Part shown: positions 1-5,736 of the stretch, in pieces
Layout of the letters: each line of letters starts with the position of its first letter
Position numbering within the stretch: position 1 is the stretch's first letter
Origin: CAZJUO01 sp964549245
GTDB lineage: Bacteria; Patescibacteriota; Patescibacteriia; UBA10025; JAHIVO01
Length of the DNA: 5,736 bases
Assembly (NCBI GenBank): GCA_964549245.1
Contig: CAZJUO010000072.1
Span: 1 to 5,736, forward strand
Direction of reading: 5' to 3'
Made by a program: the position numbers and the translations under genes
The notes under the pieces: model-generated
The model's input: only the letters and a program-made list of their open reading frames with translations
Told to the model about the DNA's origin: nothing
The model's database searches: none

Positions 1-792
1 GGATAATAGCCACAAGCGCTCTGTCAATCCAACTGCAATGGCATAATAGCCGACTGCTAAAGGATTAATAAAGTAGTTAATAATGAGCTGGTCGATCCTT
101 AAATGCAGGAATGAAATAATACTACCCAAATAGGCTTTTAGGCCATAGTTAAAAGAATCCTTTAGGTAGTCGATGTTAATTTTGAAAGAAAGAATGCCAA
201 TAGTTTTTTTTAAAATTATCAAGGAAACGACAAAAACAAAAATTGATGACAAAAGATACGTAATTATCGCGGACTGCAAAGTAAAAGCAGAAGTTAGTAA
301 AAGTATTATAAAAACAAAAAATTGGAAAACAACGCTTAATATATTTACAATATTGTATTTATAATAATCATGAATTCCCAAAAGCGTATTTGAAATGATA
401 TTAGTAAGTTTAATAAAAGGTATGGAGCAGATGACCATAATAAAGGCATAAAGAGGAACTCCTTTAAAAAAGGTCGTACCCAGCGGGATCAACAATACCA
501 CAGATACTAAAACGGCCAGCAAGGAAAGCAATATGGTAATGGTTATGTTATTGCCGGCTATTTGCTGGGGTGAGTACTTATTTTTTCCAAGATAATAAAC
601 AGTTGAGGAGGTAATGCCAAAACTGCTAAAAATGACGGCCAGAGAAGGCACTAATATGGCGAGGGCGTATATACCTCGACCATCAGGCCCGAGCAGGCGC
701 GCCAAAATAATTGAAATTACTATACCAATACCAAGATTGGCAACGCGTGTAATCAGTGTAATAGAGGTGCCTTTTATAAAGCTAGTATTCAT
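1..792 (-). CDS. Oligosaccharide flippase (Wzx/polysaccharide biosynthesis protein), C-terminus off the left edge
   Basis: Reading the minus strand from the ATG at 792-790 gives 264 codons without a stop up to the window edge, so the 3' part is missing (full-length members have roughly 400-500 residues). The protein is very hydrophobic, with likely membrane segments near residues 9-32, 41-63, 85-104, 112-136, 148-168, 172-196 and 219-242. Family marks are the RLLGPDGRG stretch at 32-40, just after the first helix, and the segment at 216-264 with YGLKAYLG, RIDQLIINYF and AVGYYAIA, characteristic of oligosaccharide flippases of the MOP superfamily. Such proteins move lipid-linked glycan units across the cytoplasmic membrane. 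The start lies 20 bases after the phosphodiesterase-like gene, so it is probably the last visible gene of that operon. No Shine-Dalgarno motif precedes the ATG. I am confident of the family; the glycan it carries cannot be read from the sequence. Confidence 0.9.
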   Translation of the reverse strand, partial: MNTSFIKGTSITLITRVANLGIGIVISIILARLLGPDGRGIYALAILVPSLAVIFSSFGITSSTVYYLGKNKYSPQQIAGNNITITILLSLLAVLVSVVLLIPLGTTFFKGVPLYAFIMVICSIPFIKLTNIISNTLLGIHDYYKYNIVNILSVVFQFFVFIILLLTSAFTLQSAIITYLLSSIFVFVVSLIILKKTIGILSFKINIDYLKDSFNYGLKAYLGSIISFLHLRIDQLIINYFINPLAVGYYAIAVGLTERLWLLS

Positions 793-812
793 AAACCGTT
801 ATCGGAACGTTG

Positions 813-2426
813 TTAAATCTTGAGATCTTTGATTTTATTTTTTAGGCTATCCTTAAGCGTGGTTTCTGAAAAAGAGATATCTTTTAATGCAAAAATGCTT
901 TGTTTACTGAAAATATTTCTGATTACCTGGCCATCCATATTTTTTGAAATAGGCTGATCGTTCATAAATAATATGGTAGGTGCCACGTCGGTGATTTTTA
1001 AATTGGGAATATTTGGGACAGCTCCAATATCAGTGCCGTAAGCCATAAAAATACCGTTTACTTCGTGTTTTCCCTTAAGATCAGGTAAATGCCTTACAAT
1101 ATCGTTAGCGTGGCGCGTATTGGACATTTTATAGCCCTTATTTAATAAGAGAATAATATCAGGAGCTTCTTCAAGGTAGGGGCCGGTATAGGCCTCTTCT
1201 TTTTTATAGGCCTTAATAACAACCTTTTCAGCGGTTTTGGGGTCAGTTAACTCGTTGAGCTTGGTTATCAGGAAATCCCTTATTTTGCTATACTCTTTTT
1301 GCTCTACGCTGCCGTTCGGATCGCGTCCTTTGAGATTGATATTAATACTCTGCGTTTCAGTGGTAAAAAACGCTGAACAGTAAGCTTTGGTATTATCCCA
1401 ATCAATATCATAATTAATAGCCGGCACTTTGCTTTTGAAATTTTGGGGGACTATTTTTACCAAGGGCGTTAAATGAAGTTTATTAATAACGTGTAAAGCT
1501 TTTTCAGCGGTTATGCCAAGTTTAGCTAATGTATCAGTAATACCGCTTTGTTTCTTATTTTTACCTAGCAATGTATATATTTTTTCTGTTCGCTGTTCTG
1601 ATGGCAACACCTTTTTAAATTTTAATAAACCGATACTTTCTAAAAAAGTGTTTACATAAAAAGCTTTTGAAAGTTCTCCGAAGCCGTGGTCTGACATTAA
1701 AATAAAATTTGCCCGCGAACTGTATGTATCAATAAGGGTTGATAAAATATTGTCCATGACCATATACACTTGTTGAACTTTATTGAATTCATGCCATTTT
1801 TTATGCCCGATAATATCAGTTATCCTAAAAACGACCATAGCCACATCCCATGGATTGGTATTAAGAAGTTGCAGGGTGGCGTTAAGTCTCTTTTTTGCGA
1901 TGGAAATTAATTCTTCCAAAAATTCATTGGTATCACTTCTGTCAGCTAGATACGGATCAATTTCAATAGTGTAATCGGGTAATTCATTTTTTAACTCTGG
2001 GGGGTAGGTGAACGGCTTATCTTTGGGGGTGAGCATGCCTGTTATCATCAGGCCGTTGATTTTATACGGCGGATAGGTAGCCGGAATGTTGATGGCAATA
2101 CATTTTTTTCCCGCTTCACTAAGGATGTGCCAAATTGTTTTTGCTTTGATGTCGCTCGAAGTCATTATTTTCCCGTAATATTCTTGGCCCTTACGTCCCA
2201 TAAAATCAAAAACACCATGTTTGCCGGGATTAACGCCAGTCATAAATGACGGCCAGGCGGGGAGAGTAGCAGCTGGTATGGTTGATTGTAGTTCCCCAAA
2301 AGAACCTTCTTCCATAATTTTTTTAAAGGTTGGAAGTTTTCCTTCTTTGGCGAGTGGTTTGATAATATCGAAAGTGGCTCCATCAAGCCCGATTATTAAC
2401 GTTTTTTTTCGTGGGCTGTCTGGCAT
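813..2426 (-). CDS. Alkaline-phosphatase-superfamily phosphodiesterase-like protein (type I phosphodiesterase/nucleotide pyrophosphatase family)
   Basis: A 537-residue protein that keeps a full set of alkaline-phosphatase-superfamily metal and nucleophile positions: Asp15 in LIIGLDGATFD, Thr54 as likely nucleophile in AATLPAWPSFMTGVNPGKHG (52-71), Asp204 and His208 in TDIIGHKKWH, Asp246 and His247 in SDHGFG, and His454 in GKHEVNGIFMAYG. This predicts a two-metal hydrolase or transferase acting on phosphoesters or phosphodiesters. The N-terminus begins MPDSPRKK and enters the first beta strand directly, so I see no signal peptide or membrane anchor and infer a cytoplasmic enzyme. Residues from about 270 to 350 look like an insert or cap between core motifs. 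The gene starts 2 bases after the aminotransferase stop and ends 20 bases before the flippase, so it belongs to the polysaccharide operon. Its substrate is unknown; a nucleotide sugar, lipid-phosphate or phospho-glycan is possible. The stop is TAA and no Shine-Dalgarno motif is seen. Confidence 0.9.
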   Translation of the reverse strand: MPDSPRKKTLIIGLDGATFDIIKPLAKEGKLPTFKKIMEEGSFGELQSTIPAATLPAWPSFMTGVNPGKHGVFDFMGRKGQEYYGKIMTSSDIKAKTIWHILSEAGKKCIAINIPATYPPYKINGLMITGMLTPKDKPFTYPPELKNELPDYTIEIDPYLADRSDTNEFLEELISIAKKRLNATLQLLNTNPWDVAMVVFRITDIIGHKKWHEFNKVQQVYMVMDNILSTLIDTYSSRANFILMSDHGFGELSKAFYVNTFLESIGLLKFKKVLPSEQRTEKIYTLLGKNKKQSGITDTLAKLGITAEKALHVINKLHLTPLVKIVPQNFKSKVPAINYDIDWDNTKAYCSAFFTTETQSININLKGRDPNGSVEQKEYSKIRDFLITKLNELTDPKTAEKVVIKAYKKEEAYTGPYLEEAPDIILLLNKGYKMSNTRHANDIVRHLPDLKGKHEVNGIFMAYGTDIGAVPNIPNLKITDVAPTILFMNDQPISKNMDGQVIRNIFSKQSIFALKDISFSETTLKDSLKNKIKDLKI

Positions 2427-2428
2427 AT

Positions 2429-3532
2429 TTATTTTTGCTTCAATGAATTAATAATCTCCTTAGCAACTATTTTTTGGTCCGTGGAAGATAATTCCGGATA
2501 CATTGGCAATGAGACCACTTCTTGGGCGGCTTTTTCAGATTCGGGAAAATCACCTGGCTGGTAACCAAGCTTCATATTCTGAAATACGGGCTGAAGATGC
2601 AATGGAAGGGGGTAGTGAACAGCAGTGGGGATATTGTTTTTATGAAGCTCTGTTTGGAGGAAATCACGATTTTTTACTCGAATGGTATACTGTTGGTAAA
2701 CGGGCGTAACATGCGGCAAGACAAAAGGAATAGCCACGTATTTACTCAATAATGTGTTGTACTGATGGGCAATTTTTCTTCGCATGTCATTCCATTGATC
2801 AAGATGGGGGAGTTTAGCTTTTAAAATTGCCGCTTGGATATTGTCAAGCCGTGATGAATCACCCATAAACTCGTGATAGTATTTTTTCTTGGAACCGTGG
2901 TTTCGGAGCATGGATATTTTTTCGGCTATAGCTTGATCGTTGGTTACTACCATGCCCCCGTCACCATAAGCGCCTAAATTCTTCGCCGGATAAAATGATA
3001 AACAACCGATATGGCCAATAGAGCATACTTTTTTATCTCGGTAGAGAGCTCCAATGGCTTGAGCGGCATCCTCAATAACTACAAGGTTGTGTTTTTTTTC
3101 GATATCCATGATCGGATCCATATCCGCCGGCTGGCCGTATAGGTGGACGGGTATGATAGCTTTTGTTTTGGGTGTAATAACCGCCTCAATTTTAGCGGGG
3201 TCAATATTGAATGTCTTGGGGTCTATGTCCGCAAAAACTGGCTTGGCACCGCAAAGAACTATTGTTTCCGCCGTAGCCACAAAACTAAAGGGGGTGGTGA
3301 TTACTTCGTCTCCAGAACTTATTCCATAAGCCTGAAGGGAAAACAATAGTGCGTCTGAACCGGAATTAAGCCCTACAGCATAACCAGCTTCACAATATGA
3401 GGAGATTTCTTTTTCTAAATTTTTAACTTGTTCGCCCAAAATAAAATCAGAGCTTTCGATAGTATCGCCAATAGCTTGGTCAATTTCTTTTTTTATTGAC
3501 CGGTACTGTGCTTGTAAATCAATAAACTCCAT
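2429..3532 (-). CDS. wbpE: WbpE-type PLP-dependent sugar aminotransferase (DegT/DnrJ/EryC1/StrS family)
   Basis: A complete 367-residue fold-type I aminotransferase. The start MEFIDLQAQY matches the family's usual N-terminus. Visible motifs are SGSDAL at 57-62 (cofactor phosphate site), TPFSFVATAET at 80-90, IEDAAQ at 153-158 with Asp155 for the PLP ring nitrogen, and SFYPAKNLGAYGDGG at 179-193, whose Lys184 should form the Schiff base. SRLDNIQAA (227-235) and AVHYPLPLHLQP (304-315) complete the active site. The sequence resembles Pseudomonas WbpE and Bordetella WlbC, which aminate the 3-keto group of UDP-2-acetamido-2-deoxy-3-keto-glucuronate using glutamate. The WbpD-type acetyltransferase gene lies 3 bases upstream and supports this role. 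Alternatives are other 3-keto or 4-keto sugar aminotransferases such as FdtB/QdtB, so the family is near certain and the exact substrate is inferred. No Shine-Dalgarno motif; translational coupling to the upstream gene is likely. Stop TAA. Confidence 0.92.
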   Translation of the reverse strand: MEFIDLQAQYRSIKKEIDQAIGDTIESSDFILGEQVKNLEKEISSYCEAGYAVGLNSGSDALLFSLQAYGISSGDEVITTPFSFVATAETIVLCGAKPVFADIDPKTFNIDPAKIEAVITPKTKAIIPVHLYGQPADMDPIMDIEKKHNLVVIEDAAQAIGALYRDKKVCSIGHIGCLSFYPAKNLGAYGDGGMVVTNDQAIAEKISMLRNHGSKKKYYHEFMGDSSRLDNIQAAILKAKLPHLDQWNDMRRKIAHQYNTLLSKYVAIPFVLPHVTPVYQQYTIRVKNRDFLQTELHKNNIPTAVHYPLPLHLQPVFQNMKLGYQPGDFPESEKAAQEVVSLPMYPELSSTDQKIVAKEIINSLKQK

Positions 3533-3535
3533 ATA

Positions 3536-4117
3536 TTAAGTTATTTGCGTGATGGTATTATTATCAGATAATTGGTATTTCATCTGGCAAGTAGGGCAGA
3601 TGGCTTCTTTGGCCGAAAAGTCCAGTTTAGAGCCGCACTCACAGACCCAGCCGTTATGCTTGGCTGGTATGCCGTACACTAAAGCGAAATCAGGCACGTC
3701 CTTGGTGACTACCGAACCGGAACCGATAAAAGCGTGCCTGCCAATGGTTATGCCGCAAACAATGGTGGCATTAGCGCCTATGCTGGCCCCTCCCCGCACT
3801 AATGTTTTTAAAAACTTTCCGTGCTTTGGGTATTTAGCCCGCGGATTAAGATCATTGGTAAAAACCATTGAAGGGCCGCAAAAAACGTAGTCTTCCAGGG
3901 TTACGCCTTTGTAAACTGAAACATTATTTTGAATTTTTACTTGATTGCCGATTTCCACATCTTCACCTACAAAAACATTTTGGCCCAAAACGCATTGTGA
4001 GCCTATAGTAACCCCTTTGGAAATATGAGAAAAGTGCCAAATTTTTGTATCATGGCCTATTGTGGTTGGCTCGTCAATAATGCTTGATTGATGGACGAAA
4101 AAATCCTTTTTTTGCAT
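3536..4117 (-). CDS. wbpD: WbpD/WlbB-type UDP-3-amino-sugar N-acetyltransferase with C-terminal zinc-knuckle-like tail
   Basis: A 193-residue left-handed beta-helix acetyltransferase. Hexapeptide repeats run from about residue 17 to 140 (for example IGSQCV, LGQNVFVGEDVEIG, IGANATIVCGITIG). The stretch KIQNNVSVYKGVTLED (61-76) followed by VFCGPSMVFTNDLNPRA (78-94) is highly characteristic of WbpD/WlbB, which acetylate the 3-amino group of UDP-GlcNAc3NA with acetyl-CoA; Asn88 in FTN sits where the proposed catalytic Asn lies in that family. After the PAKHNGW turn comes a tail with Cys159, Cys161, Cys174 and Cys177 (CxC, then CxxC), spaced like a zinc knuckle. It is the first gene after the promoter-like site at 4153-4181 and lies 3 bases before the aminotransferase. 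The ATG at 4117 is preceded by an A-rich leader without a Shine-Dalgarno motif. A QdtC/FdtC-like role on dTDP-sugars is less likely but possible. Confidence 0.9.
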   Translation of the reverse strand: MQKKDFFVHQSSIIDEPTTIGHDTKIWHFSHISKGVTIGSQCVLGQNVFVGEDVEIGNQVKIQNNVSVYKGVTLEDYVFCGPSMVFTNDLNPRAKYPKHGKFLKTLVRGGASIGANATIVCGITIGRHAFIGSGSVVTKDVPDFALVYGIPAKHNGWVCECGSKLDFSAKEAICPTCQMKYQLSDNNTITQIT

Positions 4118-4139
4118 ATTTTTTGTTAAGTAAATAAAA

Positions 4140-4167
4140 AAGTGTTGATATTACTATACCAACACTT
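4140..4167 (-). terminator. Rho-independent terminator downstream of nagB
   Basis: On the minus strand the arm AAGTGTTGGTAT (4167-4156) pairs with ATATCAACACTT (4151-4140) around the loop AGTA, giving a 12-bp stem with one G-U pair. It is followed directly by TTTTATTT (4139-4132). The hairpin lies 33 bases after the nagB stop codon, where a terminator for the nagB transcript is expected. The stem has few G-C pairs, so termination could be partial. On the plus strand seven T residues at 4172-4178 follow the hairpin after four bases, but no plus-strand gene needs it. Confidence 0.75.
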
Positions 4168-4181
4168 AGCGTTTTTTTCAA
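4146..4181 (-). promoter_or_regulatory. Sigma-70-like promoter for the wbpD-wbpE operon, overlapping the terminator
   Basis: Reading the minus strand, TTGAAA (4181-4176) and TATAGT (4158-4153) each match the sigma-70 consensus at five of six bases and are exactly 17 bases apart. With the usual spacing the transcript would start near the A at 4146, leaving a leader of about 29 bases before the wbpD ATG at 4117. The -10 box lies inside the terminator hairpin, so a transcript starting here would contain only part of the second arm and could not form the hairpin. This is prediction from consensus only; AT-rich gaps give such matches by chance. Confidence 0.5.
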
Positions 4182-4200
4182 GTTGTCTGCAAGGGAATAA

Positions 4201-4944
4201 TTAGCCTAACAAAGAGGCGGCCTCTTTGTCAATGATAAAGATGCAGTAAGGATGGTGTTGCAGTACTGAAGCAGGGATTTTTGGATCAGGTTTTTCCATG
4301 AGTGCGTTTTTGATGGCCTGGGCTTTTTTCTGCCCTGAAGCTAGTAAAATAATTTTATTTGATTCCAAGATCGTGCCAAGACCCATAGTCAGGGCTTGGG
4401 TTGGAACTTCGTCTTTGGAATTAAAAAAACGGCTATTTGCTTCGATGGTGCTTTCATCCAGTTCAATCAGCCGTGTGCGGGAATCAAACGCCGATCCCGG
4501 TTCATTGAAAGCAATGTGGCCATTATTACCGATGCCGAGTAGCTGCAGATCAATTCCACCGTGATTTTTAATGCGTTGTTCATATGACCGGCATTCTTCC
4601 TGGTGATTTTCAGCTTGGCCATCAAGGATATGGATATGTTCTTGCTGGAGGTCAATGTGGTGAAAGAACTGGGTATGCATAAAATACCAATAACTTTGGT
4701 CATGATCTCGGGAGAGTGGGTAATACTCATCAAGATTAAATGATTTATTTTGATTGAACGAAAGGGTGTTATTATTATGATGCTTGATTAAATTTTGATA
4801 GGTGCCTATAGGGGTAGAGCCAGTGGCCAAGCCTAAAATTAATTCAGGTTTTTTATTAATTTCATCAGCAATTATCTTGGCGGCAGTTTCACTCATTGAT
4901 TCGTAATTATCAACAACAATAGTTTTTATAGAATGATTATTCAT
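4201..4944 (-). CDS. nagB: Glucosamine-6-phosphate deaminase NagB (short Bacillus-type)
   Basis: A complete 247-residue protein that catalyses the reversible conversion of glucosamine-6-phosphate to fructose-6-phosphate and ammonia in the cytoplasm. Motifs are GLATGSTP (38-45, phosphate loop), FNLDEYYPL (69-77) with the catalytic Asp72, GIGNNGHIAFNEPGS (137-151) with His143 and Glu148, and ANSRFF (169-174). Numbering coincides with E. coli NagB at these sites. Position 141 is Asn where E. coli has Asp, as in the Bacillus subtilis enzyme. The C-terminus ends at IDKEAASL, also like the Bacillus form, and lacks the longer E. coli tail, so GlcNAc-6-P allostery is unlikely (inference). It starts 15 bases after the GlmU-like gene and ends before a terminator, so these two probably share a transcript. 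No Shine-Dalgarno motif precedes the ATG. Stop TAA. Confidence 0.95.
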   Translation of the reverse strand: MNNHSIKTIVVDNYESMSETAAKIIADEINKKPELILGLATGSTPIGTYQNLIKHHNNNTLSFNQNKSFNLDEYYPLSRDHDQSYWYFMHTQFFHHIDLQQEHIHILDGQAENHQEECRSYEQRIKNHGGIDLQLLGIGNNGHIAFNEPGSAFDSRTRLIELDESTIEANSRFFNSKDEVPTQALTMGLGTILESNKIILLASGQKKAQAIKNALMEKPDPKIPASVLQHHPYCIFIIDKEAASLLG

Positions 4945-4959
4945 TATAAGTACTGTTAA

Positions 4960-5727
4960 TTATTTCTTAAAAAGATACTTAAAAATATTATTGTCCACGG
5001 AAGTGAATTTTATATCTCTCCGTTTCATGACTTTTTTTGCTACCTCTATGGCTTTCTCGAGTTTATAGGGTGTAATTCCTTTTTGAGCGTCAAGCCATGA
5101 AAAAGAAGGAATATATTTTGGCAGATAACCCGCGCCAAAAACGTTGCTGCAAAAACCCACTACGGTGCCGGTATTGAACATGGTGTTGATGCCTGATTTT
5201 GAATGGTCGCCCATAAACAAGCCAACAAAGGTTTCTCCTGTGTTTATTTTTTCCTTGTCCATGACTATGGTTACTGGCCCGTAATTATTTTTTAAATCAC
5301 TATTGTTTGTGTCAGCGCCGAGATTACACCAACTGCCGATATAAGCGTGTCCCAAAAAACCCTCATGCTGCTTATTGGAATACTCGTGTATAATTGATTC
5401 TTCAACTTCACCGCCAACCTTGGAAATTTGGCCAATGCTGGTACCTTCGTAAATTTTGGCATTAGCTTTAATAGTGCATTTTTTGCCGATATATACCGGT
5501 CCGATAATGACAGCGTTGGGCATTATAGTACCGCCGTTTTCTATAATGACAGGACCAGCGTCAGAATCGATCACGGCACCCGGGTGAATGGTGGATTTCT
5601 TACCAATATAAACATTTTTTTTATTGGTAATAATAGCTCCTGGTTTGATAATGCCATGTATTGTGCCGAGGGAATGTTTATAGGAGGAGTCATTGACTAT
5701 TTGTTCGGCATTATGATGAACAATATT
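4960..5727 (-). CDS. GlmU-family putative sugar nucleotidyltransferase, C-terminal beta-helix part (5' part interrupted or beyond the edge)
   Basis: The frame is open from 5727 to the TAA at 4960 (255 codons), and a TGA at 5730-5728 cuts it from whatever lies beyond the edge. The only usual start codon inside is GTG at 5574, giving 204 residues, but family-like sequence clearly continues upstream of it (HNAEQIVND, GTIHGIIKPGA, NVYIGKKSTIHPGA), so GTG is probably not the true start. Numbered from that GTG, the beta-helix carries MPNAVIIGPVYIG (18-30), KVGGEVEESIIHEYSNKQH (52-70), GFLGHAYIGSWCNLGADTN (72-90) and MGDHSKSGINTMFNTGTVVG (121-140), diagnostic of GlmU-family proteins that normally have an N-terminal nucleotidyltransferase domain. 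Such enzymes are expected to act on hexosamine-phosphates or nucleotide sugars, possibly in UDP-GlcNAc formation. The nagB gene follows after 15 bases. Family confidence is high; whether the gene is intact cannot be decided here. Confidence 0.8.
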   Translation of the reverse strand, partial: NIVHHNAEQIVNDSSYKHSLGTIHGIIKPGAIITNKKNVYIGKKSTIHPGAVIDSDAGPVIIENGGTIMPNAVIIGPVYIGKKCTIKANAKIYEGTSIGQISKVGGEVEESIIHEYSNKQHEGFLGHAYIGSWCNLGADTNNSDLKNNYGPVTIVMDKEKINTGETFVGLFMGDHSKSGINTMFNTGTVVGFCSNVFGAGYLPKYIPSFSWLDAQKGITPYKLEKAIEVAKKVMKRRDIKFTSVDNNIFKYLFKK

Positions 5728-5730
5728 TCA
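5728..5730 (-). other. In-frame TGA at an expected Trp codon of the GlmU-family gene
   Basis: Reading the minus strand in frame with the GlmU-like gene, the last visible codons are Tyr, Leu, TGA, Asn, Ile, Val, His, His, Asn. In related proteins this linker after the nucleotidyltransferase domain usually carries Trp-Asp/Asn followed by aliphatic residues, so TGA stands where TGG is expected. It may be a nonsense mutation, a sequence error near a contig end, or a true stop. Confidence 0.55.
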
Positions 5731-5736
5731 TAAGTA

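Noticed and set aside
793..812. Imperfect inverted repeat in the gap between the phosphodiesterase-like gene and the flippase
   Set aside because: The pairing is about six bases with a bulge, has no U tract and abuts the ATG, so it is too weak to call a terminator or operator.
173..823. Plus-strand open frames at 173-364 and 614-823
   Set aside because: The minus strand here encodes a clear flippase with continuous family motifs across the whole stretch; the plus-strand frames are antisense shadows.
3549..3890. Plus-strand open frame of 113 codons
   Set aside because: It lies entirely within the well-supported acetyltransferase gene on the other strand, shows no family motif, and is a shadow frame.
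4501..4545. NagB position 141 is Asn instead of the E. coli catalytic-triad Asp
   Set aside because: The Bacillus-type enzymes naturally have NGH at this place, and the rest of the protein, including the EAASL end, resembles that type. His143, Glu148 and Asp72 are kept, so it is not a sign of inactivity.
4467..4733. Second minus-strand open frame of 88 codons inside nagB
   Set aside because: It overlaps the catalytic-motif region of nagB in another frame and has no recognisable domain; nagB explains the conservation.
5728..5730. TGA recoding (UGA as Trp or Gly, as in some candidate phyla or Mycoplasma)
   Set aside because: About 1,600 codons of the other five genes contain no in-frame TGA, and Trp and Gly are written with TGG and GGN throughout. 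A recoding lineage would show several. A local mutation or sequence error is simpler.

Overview
The window is a stretch of a surface-polysaccharide / amino-sugar gene cluster from an AT-rich bacterium. All six genes lie on the minus strand, so transcription runs from high to low coordinates. In that order they are: a GlmU-family sugar nucleotidyltransferase (only the left-handed beta-helix part is in view, about 5727 to 4960); glucosamine-6-phosphate deaminase NagB (4944-4201); an 83-base gap holding a terminator hairpin and an overlapping promoter-like site; a WbpD/WlbB-type hexapeptide N-acetyltransferase (4117-3536); a WbpE-type PLP sugar aminotransferase (3532-2429); an alkaline-phosphatase-superfamily phosphodiesterase-like enzyme (2426-813); and the N-terminal 264 residues of a multi-spanning oligosaccharide flippase that runs off the left edge (792 to 1). 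The plus strand carries no convincing gene.

The genes fall into two transcription blocks. Block one is the GlmU-like gene and nagB, 15 bases apart and closed by a 12-bp hairpin with a U-rich tail. Block two has spacings of 3, 2 and 20 bases and is very likely an operon. It appears to start from a promoter-like site (TTGAAA, 17 bases, TATAGT) whose -10 box lies inside the terminator hairpin.

As a pathway (inference): NagB interconverts fructose-6-P plus ammonia and glucosamine-6-P, and the GlmU-like protein acts on amino-sugar phosphates or nucleotides, so block one touches the UDP-GlcNAc pool. The WbpE/WbpD pair would use that pool, through dehydrogenases not seen here, to make a 3-acetamido sugar such as UDP-GlcNAc3NAcA. 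The flippase would export lipid-linked glycan units. The phosphodiesterase-like enzyme is co-transcribed, but its substrate is unknown.

Organism: the AT-rich composition, compact minus-strand operon, TAA stop on all five visible 3' ends and absence of Shine-Dalgarno motifs before all five complete starts would fit a candidate-phylum (Patescibacteria-like) or similar uncultivated bacterium, but this is only a weak inference. The families are known ones. I see no mobile element, CRISPR array, tRNA or rRNA. The points most worth a second look are the terminator/promoter overlap, an in-frame TGA at an expected tryptophan near the right edge, and the signal-less phosphodiesterase inside a polysaccharide operon.
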